Part shown: one piece after another, positions 55,001 through 64,000 of the stretch
How the letters are laid out: each line of letters starts with the position of its first letter
Numbering within the stretch: position 1 is the first letter of the stretch
NCBI GenBank assembly: GCA_020310875.1
Contig: CM035423.1
Span: 115,085,917-115,149,916 of the forward strand
From: Ceratopteris richardii
Lineage: Eukaryota; Streptophyta; Polypodiopsida; Polypodiales; Pteridaceae
Reading direction: 5' to 3'
DNA: 64,000 nt
Made by a program: the position numbers and the translations under genes
The notes under the pieces: generated by a model
What the model was told of the DNA's origin: nothing
What the model saw: the letters and a program-made list of their open reading frames with translations, nothing else
The model's database searches: none

Positions 55001-56460
55001 AACAAGCTCAAGCTATACTGGAGACTAGTCAAAAGTTCAATCAGACAAACTCTGTCAAACCGGATTTGCATTTCCAGGGCTTACTAGAAAGATTAGAGCA
55101 ATTGGTAAACAAACCACAAGTTTCTTTAACGCCACAGCCTCAACCAGTTATTGAGAGAAGAAGCTCACCACCAATGGGAGCTTATATTCCTAATTCCACG
55201 GATGCCGGAATACCTCCTTCAATTCAACAGTACTCTCAAGAGTTCTTGCGGGAAATACAAGAAGAGAAATGGGCCAAGGAGAAGGGTAATCCTCCTCCTC
55301 TTCCTGAAATTGATGATCTTCATGATCAATTTCCCCAAGACATTCCATCTATTTACGGAGATGAAGCAGAACAACAAGAAGATGAAAGATTAGATTTTGA
55401 ATCTAATACCCTAGAAGAACTGCCTCAATTTCCAGGCCCATGGGAATCTGAATCTCTCCAGATTAGAGCTCCCACAATACTGGTAAGAAATGAAGACTCA
55501 GTGGTTCCAAGGAATACTGATGTCGTGAAGAACACTAAGGTTCAATGTCACCTCACTGTAGAAGAGCTGCTCAAAGCAAAACCGGAGCTATGGAATCATG
55601 TGAAGGATCAGGTCCCAGAACTTGATTCCAACATGCCAAAAGCAGGCTCTAAGCAAAAGGTACCAGAGATACCTCTAGACAAAATAGGTGACATGTGTGA
55701 GGGTGAAGAAGGTAATACTTATCTTCCAATCACCTACCAAGGTTACACAACCAAAGCAATCATAGATTCAGGTGCTGGTGTTGCCATTGCGACCACCTCC
55801 TTGTGGAAGCAATGGGGCAAACCCACATTAAGACCAACTAGAATGAAGCTTCAAATGGCCGACGGTCATTTTGAAAGACCTCTAGGATTGCTCGAAGGGA
55901 TAACTCTAACCACTTGTGGTGTGGAGTTTGAACATACATTTGCTATATGTGACTTTGAGAAAAATAATGTCTATGAGATGATCCTAGGAAGACCCTTCCT
56001 ACGACAATTGCAAATAGTACAGGATTGGGGAACCAACTCCTTGTACTTACAACACTTAGGGGTCACCACCAAGGTCAATTTGAAGGATTACACCTTCAGA
56101 GATGTACCACCCCTACAGTGGAATTCTATCCACAAAGCGAAAGAAGATTCCATCTCTGTGCATTCTGAAAGTTCACGTGATCCATCATGGCTGCATGAAG
56201 ATACTCATTTGTGGATGTGCAAGGTCGCAGAGGAAGAGGAAAAACATTTAAAGGCAAGAGAAGAAGGAACTTTGCCAGGAGATAGACCAGTTAGAGATCC
56301 AGCCTACACTCCGATGATCTTTCCAGATGAGGAATTTGAGCCGCATGGCTGGCCAGAAATCTTAGCCACCATGGACATTTCTGTCAATGAAGAACAATGG
56401 ACACCTCATTGTGATGAGGGGGTTATGATATTTCAGTGTTCATGTGTCAGCCCCTACTAG
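52081..56460 (+). CDS. gag-pro: Gy-E Gag and protease 1 (one internal TGA)
   Basis: From the ATG at 52081 (MNLRSGRHLGK) the frame is open to 56460 except for one TGA at 52366, giving about 1,460 codons. In order: N-terminal region; a capsid-like domain (KAMKNYFDGSGDPYDHVAEF, LAWFQPLSSRNY, about residues 340-500); knuckle 1 CYTCGGNHMANVC; YRTIERKYTNHTAQDC; a Tyr/Gln-rich stretch; knuckles CFRCQGDHFIRDC and CPECGKDHLPRDC; a basic then Pro-rich linker. Protease 1 follows with AIIDSGAGVAIA (D-S-G-A at 55765-55776) and MILGRPFLRQLQIVQDWG. It is the most complete Gag of the family. The TAG at 56458 sits where RT-linker homology continues in another frame (ATG 56436). Confidence 0.9.
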
Positions 56461-57800
56461 AAGAATGTGACCCTAGTGATGTCATAGAAGAAGAAGAGAA
56501 TGACGATGATATAGAGTCCATTGTGATGGATAGCTGCTTTAACTCAGAGCAGCACTATCTAGAAGATATAGGAGTGTTCACCCAGAAAGAAGAAGAACCT
56601 CTCATCAGTATTAAAACGGTAAATTCAAAGGATGGAAGTGAGAGCAGTCAAAAAAAAAAGAAAAGAAAAGCAGTGAAACAAGGCGAGGAGGAATCATTGT
56701 TTGAAGTACCAGAAAACTTCAAGAAATATGAAGTTGACGATCGCAAAATTTTGGTACGAATGCCTAAGAGAGAGGCCGTCATAGGAGAATCATATGATAA
56801 TAAAGAAAAGACCAAGAAGATTGTAGTGACCATCGAAGAGAACGAAGAGAGATGTACATATATAGGAGATGACCTAAGTGCAAGAGAAGAAATGGAGCTC
56901 GTAGCTCTATAAAGGGAATATAGGGATATGTTTGCGTGGCACTATAGAGACTTGAAAGGGGTAGATCCAAGAATTTGCTCTCATACTATCCCCATGACTG
57001 CTGATGCCAAGCCCACCAAACAGAAGCCCTACACATATAATGATACATATGCAGCCAAAATAAAAGAAGAAATTGATAGGCTGATTGAAGCTGGATTCAT
57101 CTATGAGATTGAGCATATTGAATGGGTGTCCCCCATCGTAGTGGTGCCCAAGAAGAACGGGAAGTTGCGAGTGTATATTAACCTTAAAAAAGTTAATGCC
57201 GCTATGATCAGAGATAGTTATCCGCTTCCAATCACGGAACACCTATAGGAGCATGTTGCAGGCAAGGAAGTTTATAGCTTCCTTGATGGATTTTCAGGTT
57301 ACAATCAAGTAGCCATTGCCCCAGAAGATCAACACAAAACAGCTTTTGCCACCGAGTGGGGAATCTTTGCATTTCATGTGATGCCATTTGGGCTCACCAA
57401 TGCACCTGCAACATTCCAACGACTCATGTGTCATGTCTTCAAAGAGTTCTTGCGAAAGAGCTTAGAAGTATATGTGGATGATTTATGTGCTCATTCCCAA
57501 GAAAGAAGATTTCACATCCCTGAACTCAGACAAATCTTTAACAAGTGTAGAGAATATCGAGTGTGTCTGAACCCAGAAAAGTGTGTGTTCATGGTGCGTC
57601 AAGGTAAAATCTTAGGTCATATTGTTTCTAAGAATGGAATCTCAACAGATGAAGATAAGGTACGAGCCATAGCGGAGCTGCCAAGGCCAAGGAATGTTAA
57701 GGAGGTACAAGCCTTTATGGGCCATTGTGGATATTACCGTAGGTTTATCCACATGTACGCGATCATAGCTAGACCCCTTTATGCCTTGTCTAATTTTGAG
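56436..57800 (+). pseudogene. pol: Gy-E linker and reverse transcriptase
   Basis: 56436-56912 carries the acidic linker ending FEVPENFKKYEVDDRKILVRMPKREA, offset from the Gag-protease frame. It may be a frameshift mutation or a -1/+1 recoding site. A TAA (56910) precedes REYRDMFAWHYRDLKGVDP. RT motifs: VSPIVVVPKKNGKLRVYINLKK, DSYPLPITEHL with a TAG at 57246, [16 protein letters not shown], and catalytic YVDD at 57471-57482. Then CLNPEKCVFMVRQGKILGHIVSKNG and EVQAFMGHCGYYRRFI. Apart from three stops it is intact. Confidence 0.9.
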
Positions 57801-58500
57801 TGGAACGATGAATGCGAGAATTCTTTCAATGAACTGAAGAAACGTTTGTGCACAGCACCAATACTGACCACTCCTGATTGGAATAAGCCATTCCATGTCC
57901 ATGTGGATGCATCCAATCATGCCATAGGATGTGTGCTAGCACAACCCACAGGTGAAGGGAATTTAGATTTGCCCATAGCATATGCTACTAGACAACTAAA
58001 CCCAGCCGAAAGAAATTATACCACAACCGAGTGAGAAGGGTTAGGCATGGTATATGCTGTGAAGAAGTTTAGACACTATTTATTGGCCAACAAGTTCAAG
58101 TTTTTCACTGATCATCAAGCTTTGTTATACTTGGTCAATAAACCTTGCAATACTGGATGCTTAGTAAGATGGTTCCTCTTACTAATGGAGTATGACTTTG
58201 AAGTTGTTGTCAGGAAAGGTAAAACCCACCTTCGGGCAGACCACCTTTCTCGCATCACTTCAAGAGAGTCACCACAAGGAGTGTCTGATGAATTACCCGA
58301 TGCTTATCTGTTCAATTTAGAAGTTGTTCCTAAATGGGCAAATAAGTTGGTACCAGTCCTAACCTTCGGCCCTGCAAATAAGAATGTGAAAACATCGCAA
58401 GAAGAAATTGTAAAATCACAAAAATACCACATATTGGCAGGAAGCATGTACAAACAAGACATTGAGGGCGTATTAGCTTGTTGTGTTGAGGACGATGAAC
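57801..58500 (+). pseudogene. pol: Gy-E RNase H
   Basis: HVHVDASNHAIGCVLAQP, then TTTE, TGA (58033), EGLGMVYAVKKF, FKFFTDHQALLYLV and FEVVVRKGKTHLRADHLSRI. The TGA replaces the Arg CGA of Gy-D at the same codon, a C-to-T change. Everything else is open, to 58778. Confidence 0.9.
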
Positions 58501-59070
58501 ATAGTAGTTGGTTGCAACAAGCTCATGAAGGATTGCTAGGAAATCATTATTCTAAACAGTGCACATTACAAAATCTGAAACGTTTAGGAGTGTATTGGCC
58601 TAGCATGGACAAAGAAATACATGAGTGGATTAAGAATTGTCCAATGTGCAGAGAGAGACCACTAGTGGAGCATGCGACCCTTTATCAAGTGTCATTAATT
58701 CCAGATTGGAGTGCTCCATTGGTAGAGTTCATGAGATCGGGAAGATTACCCAAAGAGGCTAGTCTAGCAAGAAGATGAAGCATGGAGCAAGAGGCTCAAG
58801 GCTATGCCTTAGTAGGAGACAACTTATACCAAAGAGGCAAAGATGGCTACTTAAAACTGTGTGTTCATGAATCAGATTATTTGGAAGTCTTAGAAACTGC
58901 ACATAGCGGTGTCACAAGTGGACACTTCGGTCCTGATCGAGTAATCAAGACCATTCTATTCTCAGGACTTTGGTGGCCCACTCTTCATATGGATGCTCAT
59001 ACCTATGTGAAGAAATGTGACACATGCCAACGTGCACAATATCCAGTTAGAAAAGATGAGATGCCTTTGA
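58501..59070 (+). pseudogene. Gy-E tandem integrase-type zinc modules
   Basis: Unit 1 (58524-58649): AHEGLLGNH, VYWPSMDKEIHEWI, CPMCRERP. Unit 2 (58902-59027): AHSGVTSGH, LWWPTLHMDAHTYV, CDTCQRAQYP. Spacing is H-x6-H and CX2C in both, with 126 bp from first His to last Cys, identical to Gy-C. A TGA at 58776 in the linker (LARR, stop, SMEQ; Gy-C ARKRALVEQ) is the only break. Confidence 0.86.
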
Positions 59071-60050
59071 GGCCAATGATGGGAGGGCGTGCATTTTTGA
59101 AGTGGGGCATAGACTTCATAGGTCCTATTAACCCCCCAGCTAGAAACTCCCATGCAGAGTATATTATTGTAGCCACATATTACCTTACAAAGTGGGTAGA
59201 AGTGAAAGCCACAACAAAGAATGATGCTCAGACTACGGCTAAGTTCTTATTCGAGAATGTGTTCACGAGATATGGGCTACCAATAGAGTTAGTGAGCGAT
59301 AGAGGCACACACTTCTTGAATGAGGTCATTAAAAATCTTCTCCATGAATTCTTGGTGATACATAAGAAGTCTGCCCCTTATCACCCACAAGCTAACAGAC
59401 AAGCCGAAAGCACCAATAAGATCCTCTGTAACGTATTGATAAAACTGGTAAATAATAAACGCTCTGATTGGGACAAACAACTTCATCATGCTATTGGGGC
59501 TTACCGAGTTGCCTACAAAACGGTACTCAATGCCACCCCATTTCAGATGGTCTTTGGATAGAATGTTGTTCTACCATTAGACTTCCTCATCCCAGCCTTA
59601 AAAGTAGCACAAGAGCATGAGTGGAATGGACATGAATTGTCCTCTAGGATCTTTGATCTAGAACGCTTAGGTGAGACAAGGCTACGTGCGGCGGGAGGCA
59701 TCTATGCTGCAAAGAAAAGACAAAAGGCATACTTTGATGCACACATCAAGGATAAGGGACTGAAAGAGGGCAATCTAGTGTTGGTTTACACACTAAAGCA
59801 ACATGCCTGTAAGTTGGAAAAAAGAGGATATGGACCCATGATCATTAATAGAATTTCCACTAGTGGTGCAGTTCAGTTGGCCACTCTAGAAGGAGATATC
59901 TTGCCAAACTATATTAGTGGATGTCGAGTCAAGTTATACCAAGAACCTCTTACAGAGGATATGCTTACGAGACTCAACACTGCTAAGAAGCGGAAAGAAG
60001 AGGAGTTAAGGGTGAGGGAAGAAGCACAGGCAGAGGCCAGAGAGCGTATT
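59071..60050 (+). pseudogene. pol: Gy-E integrase core and C-terminal module
   Basis: KWGIDFIGPI, YLTKWVEVKAT, VSDRGTHFLN and YHPQANRQAESTNK give D, D and E. A TAG at 59559 after MVFG stands where Gy-C has a Gln codon. The C-terminal domain is RLRAAGGIYAAKKRQKAYFD, LVLVYTLKQHACKL, GYGPMIINRISTSGA, LPNYISGCRVKLY. It continues without break through an Arg/Glu-rich helix (EEEL, EEAQAEARERIRR) into protease 2. No chromodomain was found. Confidence 0.9.
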
Positions 60051-61370
60051 AGGCGAAATAAGTTAAGGCGACTAGGCCTAGATGTCAACTCAAAAGCCCC
60101 AAAATATCACATGGATATGTGCCAAAAATCGGGCATAACTACTTCTCAAGTCATTGACCGACGTCCCTTTGTGACCATAGAGATAGGACAAGGAAAGTGT
60201 GCAAGGACTGTGAAAGCATTGATTGACTTAGGTGCAGCAAGTAGTGCAGTTAGACTATCCTACTGCCAAGACTTGCAGTTGAACATCAATCCCATAGAAG
60301 CTTATCTCATAGGATTGGGAGGTGTGGAAACCCCTTGTTTGGGCGAGGTGGAACTTCCCATCTACCTTCAAGATGTTCCAATGAAAGTCAAAGTGGTAGT
60401 GTGTCAAGATGAGAACCTTACAGAACCACTTGTCTTGGGTCAAGATTGGATCTATGACCATGTAGTTAACTTAAACCTAAGAAGTCAAATTCTTCAAGTT
60501 TGGGTACATGAACAATGCATCACATTAGAATTAGAGAACTGCATGCTTCTAGATCATGGCACCACACACTCTCTTAATTCTTCTAAGACTAGTCATATGG
60601 AAGAAGATGTTGTATGTGTCAAAAGCTTTATGATGCAGAAGGAGTCAATCGTGGAAGAACAGGTTCGAAGGCGGGTGGATCTTTCTTCTTCTCCAAAGAA
60701 TCAAGTAGCCACAGTAGTGAGTCCACCACACAGGCAAACACAACCATTCAGGACAACTGCTACATCAAGTAGAAAAACACCATTCGATAAGAAAGCAGTT
60801 CCGAGCATAAAGCGGATCTGGGTACGCAAAGGAGAGCAACCACTAGCCTTACCCCCACAAATCCCATCCAGGCAAGCCAACTAGGCCAGAAGACGAAGGA
60901 AGCAGCTCGGACAAGCTCAATCACAAGGTATCCAACAAGTTTGGGTGCCTAAGAAATTAGTTGCAGCTAAACAAGGGCGATTACAGATGTGGGTACCTAA
61001 GAAGCTCTTACATCCACAACAACCTATGTTCTCCCACATGCGAAAGGTCTCAACAAAGAAGCCAAAAAGAGAAAAGGGTAAGAACCACGTACAGAGACGG
61101 AAAGAAAATCAAATCAGCCCTTCAACAATAGTAGGAAGACGTGCAAAAAGTATATGGGTTTGGAAGCCAAAAGTACAAGTAGCCTCCACCGAACCAAAGC
61201 ACCAACCACATTGGATACCACAGTTCAGAAAGCATCCAAAGAGGAAGACGTCTGAAGTGATCTCTACAGTGCCAAATGCTATTCTAAAATGGACTCCAAT
61301 AAGGAGGATTACATCAGTTCGAGACTCAATGGATACCTCCACCAAGGTCGGCATCAACCTCTGCAAATAA
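60051..61370 (+). pseudogene. Gy-E protease 2 and W-V-P-K tail
   Basis: The domain reads RPFVTIEIGQGKCARTVK, ALIDLGAASSAV (60225-60236, Leu replaces the catalytic-box Thr), YLIGLGGVETP, and LVLGQDWIYDHVVN. It is fused to integrase in one open frame (59637-60884). The tail continues past a TAG at 60882 in the same frame: RIWVRKGE, QQVWVPKKL, QMWVPKKLL, SIWVWKPK, HWIPQF, LKWTPIRR, to the stop after INLCK (61368-61370). The D-L-G box suggests this copy's domain is proteolytically dead. Confidence 0.82.
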
Positions 61371-61455
61371 CATCAAAAGCCTCGACGAGCGACAACCATG
61401 TGCTCCTTGCACAACCTTGTCTTTTGCACCATTCACGTCATGCATTTCCAAAGTA
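61371..61455 (+). repeat. Left direct repeat bordering the Argonaute fragment (start)
   Basis: From about 61422 (TTTTGCACCATTCACG) to 61495 the sequence is repeated in diverged form at about 62273-62348 (TTTTGCACCATATTTC). The hairpin motif is the best-conserved part of both copies. Confidence 0.7.
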
Positions 61456-61490
61456 TGCATTAATATAGGGCCACATTACATGGCTGTGCA
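61456..61490 (+). ncRNA. Conserved hairpin motif (Gy-E copy 1)
   Basis: TGCATTAATATA, GGGCCACATTACATGGC, TGTGCA. Outer arms TGCA/TGCA and inner GCC/GGC can pair. It is the counterpart of 11677-11708 and 38628-38659, and likewise directly follows the protease-2 tail. Confidence 0.65.
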
Positions 61491-61539
61491 TAGACACATT
61501 TGAGAGTCCCATGCACAAGAGCACATTGACATATGTCAA

Positions 61540-61630
61540 CTATTTTTCTGATACTAACATCTATCTTCTTGTTTGGTTCCATTGTTCCTCCAAAAAAAAA
61601 AAAAGGAGAGGAAGCACTTGTTCCCAGGTT
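61540..61630 (+). promoter_or_regulatory. Candidate branch point and pyrimidine tract before the cargo slot (Gy-E)
   Basis: TACTAAC (61552-61558), the ideal branch-point sequence, is followed by ATCTATCTTCTTGTTTGG and TTCCATTGTTCCTCC, then a run of A. The first AGs are at about 61604 and in TTCCCAG (61621-61627). It has the same relative place as the acceptor before ORF3 in Gy-C. Confidence 0.45.
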
Positions 61631-61666
61631 TGGCTCATGAAACATGAATGAGTCATGCTTAGTTGA

Positions 61667-62158
61667 AGGTGGAACATGAGTTTGGATAGAAGTGTGTCTC
61701 GGCCAGCAGATGATATAATTGCTGCCTTATCTGGTAGATGTCAGGAACTTGGCATGAACATGGCATCCACAACTATGGTTTCCTCTTACCATGGTAGGAG
61801 TGAAGAGCTGGAAGGTCCGCAACTTGAGTGATGCATAACTATTGCATGTACGAGAGCATCCAGGGAGATATCTGCATGGGGTAGTTCTGGTACCCTGCAA
61901 ATCTTTGTATGTATACTGGATGAGAAGACTCCTGCTTATGGTGAGCTAGAGAGAATATGTGAAACTAAGCTTGGTGTAGTTATCGAATCTTGTTGGTCAA
62001 GGAATATAAAGAAATTCAATTCTCTGTATTTGGCAAATGATGCTTTGAAAAGAGGAGACAGGATCATCCATTCAAAAGATCTCATCAGTGGACCATCAAG
62101 ACGGACATTCATCAACAATGTTCCATCCAAAGGCATAGTGTACAACACGAAGAGATAA
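61667..62158 (+). pseudogene. AGO-like: Captured Argonaute MID-domain fragment
   Basis: Argonaute MID domains hold the 5' end of the guide RNA. Reading one frame from 61667: RPADDIIAALSGRCQELGMNM, a variable loop, one TGA at 61829-61831, then TLQIFVCILDEKTPAYGELE, RICETKLGVVIESCW, and FNSLYLANDALK. These match the plant Argonaute MID pattern I know: (LG)M, LQ-hhhCIhxEKxxxY-xxLKRIxETxLGhVxQCC, QYhxNxALKIN. The match stops at ALK, just before the KIN(A/V)KxGG block that begins PIWI. About 125 codons match with no intron. The last residues (to the stop at 62158) do not match. No other AGO part is present, so it is not a working Argonaute. It lies on the element's coding strand in the ORF3 slot. 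An unrelated protein with chance similarity is unlikely but must be excluded by search. Confidence 0.8.
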
Positions 62159-62272
62159 ACATCGATCGACCTTCTTCATGGTAAGAATCTTTACTTTGGA
62201 AACATCATAACCATGATAGCTTAGGAAACCTCTTCGTCGACATACCCTTGAGCACTTAGCTCAAGACCCCAA

Positions 62273-62348
62273 TTTTTTGCACCATATTTCTTCCAATGCA
62301 TTTTCCAAGTAAGCATGCATAGGGCTACATTACAAGGCCGTGCACAAG
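62273..62348 (+). repeat. Right direct repeat with hairpin motif (Gy-E copy 2)
   Basis: A diverged direct repeat of 61422-61495. The hairpin (62316-62344) reads TGCATA, GGGCTACATTACAAGGCC, GTGCA. Together with copy 1 it brackets the Argonaute fragment, as expected if the cargo entered by template switching or recombination between repeats. Confidence 0.7.
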
Positions 62349-62683
62349 GCACATATTTTCCTTAACCCATGCATGAACACACTTACCCATCATCCATTAT
62401 GGGTTATGAGTACTTGGCATGACTACTATGAACATCATCTTTGGAAGATCTGAGGTCATCAATGGAGACTCACAACGACACAGTCATGTTGGAATCCAAG
62501 GAAGAAGCACATACCAAGAGACTACAACATGCAAAGACTCGCAGTGATAGATGCAAAACCAGACAACCAACCTTGCCACATCTGGAAGTCAGACGACTTT
62601 TTTTCATACAGAAGGGACACTTCCTCTCAAGGCACTACTTGGAACAACCACTACAACAAGGGTCTATCAGGGACGACAGACTC
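62349..62683 (+). other. Gy-E 3' noncoding region
   Basis: An open frame at 62441-62773 runs through the PPT into the LTR and shows no family resemblance, so I treat it as noncoding. Nothing else is recognised. Confidence 0.5.
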
Positions 62684-62697
62684 GAGAGGGGGGGAAG
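62684..62697 (+). other. Gy-E polypurine tract
   Basis: GAGAGGGGGGGAAG directly before the LTR start TGTTGAAG, preceded by ATCAGGGACGACAGACTC, the pre-PPT block shared with Gy-B and Gy-F. Confidence 0.9.
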
Positions 62698-63270
62698 TGT
62701 TGAAGCTGAAGGGCAAGGAAAAAGCACAGGAGCACATCAAAGAGGTGGACACATAAGAAGAAGGAGCAAGTAGGGAGCTCCAAGAAGTGTATGTCAAATT
62801 TTCAGAAGAATCCCCTACAACAATAGTGATTTTCATCACTAAAAACCATTGTAAATACAATTTTCTATTTTTGTAACTCCATTTTGTTCAAGCCAAGGAG
62901 TCCTTGAGCTTGAGGAGTATTAGAAGTACCATCCTACCAATTTTCACAATTTTTAGACTTCGTTTGAGCCCTCAAATAAGCCTTGGAACCTAATTTTTAA
63001 CTAGGCCGGATACTAGGTTTGGACAGGGCCAAAACTAGTCAAAAAACTATAAAAAGAGCTAGAGAGCTCATTTTTGAGGTTAGCTTGTTAGAGAGTAGAG
63101 CTTTTGTAAGAGAACTCTTTTGCAATTGAAGCTTTCCATTGTTCCTCTCTTTGATCTTACCTTGTGCGCGTGTGTGTGTATGTGTGTGCATGTTTATGTG
63201 CTTTCACTCACGCACTTGTGCCTTCACTTGCTTGTGGTCTTCATACCGGTCCTCACGTCTCCGCGGATTG
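62698..63270 (+). repeat. Gy-E 3' LTR (right end uncertain)
   Basis: Starts TGTTGAAGCTGAAGG after the PPT. TATA box CTATAAAAAG is at about 63047-63056. A (GT)n tract lies at about 63166-63190. The right terminus cannot be fixed because the 5' LTR is absent; candidates ending in CA lie near 63256 (GTCCTCA) and 63271 (GATTGACA). The length is therefore at least about 560 bp. Confidence 0.72.
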
Positions 63271-64000
63271 ACAAGTAAAGGAGGTGGTGCTTACGCTTGA
63301 GCTATAGTAGGGTTAGATGCCTCAAATGTTGTATCTATCATAGAGTTTGAAACTCGTGGAGGGAATAGATGGTAATTATGAACATTTATCCTAAGAGGAA
63401 CCTAGGAGATTATTGGAGAAGCTTAATCACATACCAGTTTACACAAAGATCAATAGACTTTGAATATAGACTTAAGTCTTGCTTTGTGGATCTCCACAAA
63501 GCTCTTCATATAATACCTCAAGCTAGGTTAATGGATTCCTTGTAGGCAACGGAGGTGCCCACAATGGTTACCTTAGGGAAAAATGTGTAGGGAGGAACCC
63601 TCTCTTAGAGTTAGAGAAATATCACTCCACCATATCAATGAAAACTTGATTTTATATGCAAGCAAACATGGATAGAGCACGTACAAGAGTAGGGGAAAAA
63701 AGTCTGATTATAGAAAGCATCTTTTGCATAGTTCCTTACAATGAATTACAATCAAAATAGGTTAATTTAAACAAGCAAAAATCCATGGACCAACATCTAT
63801 CACATCATACATGGACTATGTGTGCTTTAAGGACAAATGCAAATCTACACACAAGATTTAGATAGAGATTGCGAGATACAAAGGAATAGCTAGTGAGGCC
63901 AAAATATGTTGTGTTCATAAGAGAAACCCAAGACAAGTTCAATACATATGTTAGTTCCAATCATATTGTTACTACATAGCCATTTTCACTACCTATTCAA
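63271..64000. other. Right flank, nothing recognised
   Basis: AT-rich sequence without open frames of note and without homology to the other parts of the window. It may be the rest of the Gy-E LTR or unrelated flanking DNA. Confidence 0.5.

Noticed and set aside
58200-58500. Second, archaeal-type RNase H as in Tat/Ogre elements
   Set aside because: The segment between RNase H and integrase is accounted for by the duplicated H2C2 zinc module; no extra RNase H motifs found.
59637-60050. Chromodomain at the integrase C-terminus
   Set aside because: A GPY-like module is followed by an Arg/Glu-rich helix and protease 2; no aromatic-cage chromodomain pattern seen.
62441-62773. 110-codon frame near the Gy-E 3' end as a possible gene
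   Set aside because: It runs through the PPT into the LTR and has no counterpart in the sister elements.

Overview
This window looks like nuclear DNA of a land plant with a large, repeat-rich genome (gymnosperm, fern or similar; the species cannot be read from the sequence). The evidence is plant-type Ty1/copia and Ty3/gypsy elements with tRNA-Met and tRNA-Asp primer sites, nested insertions, very long (about 13-17 kb) gypsy elements, and no prokaryotic signals. I found no intact host gene, tRNA or rRNA. Nearly everything between 3.6 and 63.3 kb is LTR retrotransposon, almost all of it broken by stops and frameshifts.

Layout. 1-3600: unassigned. 3600-4497: polypurine tract (PPT) and truncated LTR of a gypsy element (Gy-F), joined to an orphan gag piece (4498-5190). 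5420-6370 and 29885-34848: an old plus-strand gypsy (Gy-D), split by Gy-B. 6374-29884: Gy-B, minus strand, with both LTRs, tRNA-Asp-type PBS and PPT. It is itself split by a young copia element (Co-1, 12235-19068, 5-bp target duplication CTAAT). 34849-36770: rearranged copia fragment (Co-2) with an inverted block. 36771-49742: Gy-C, minus strand, 3' end lost. 49743-50930: unexplained spacer. 50940-about 63270: Gy-E, plus strand, 5' LTR missing, 3' PPT and LTR present. 63270-64000: nothing recognised.

The gypsy copies D, B, C and E belong to one non-chromovirus family with an unusual plan. In order: LTR, PBS, possible splice donor, a leader packed with short CGAT-containing repeats, Gag with three short CX2CX3HX4C knuckles, protease 1 (DSGA), RT, RNase H, two tandem integrase-type H2C2 zinc modules, integrase core, GPY-like module, a second retropepsin-like domain (DTGA), a tail of repeated W-[IV]-P-K motifs, a conserved hairpin motif (GGGCCACATTACAAGGCC core), a possible branch point and splice acceptor, and then a variable downstream slot. 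In Gy-B and Gy-C the slot holds a large unknown ORF3 with a coiled coil. In Gy-E the same slot holds a fragment that reads as the MID region of a plant Argonaute, flanked by two direct copies of the hairpin motif. An LTR retrotransposon lineage that swaps downstream cargo, including a piece of the host silencing machinery, is the most exciting reading of this window. The Argonaute call rests on my recognition of family motifs and needs a database search.

Relative ages can be inferred. Gy-D is oldest, Gy-B inserted into it, and Co-1 (LTRs roughly 96% alike by eye) inserted into Gy-B. Several Gy-E stops are TGA or TAG where sister copies have CGA or CAA/CAG, consistent with cytosine-methylation decay.
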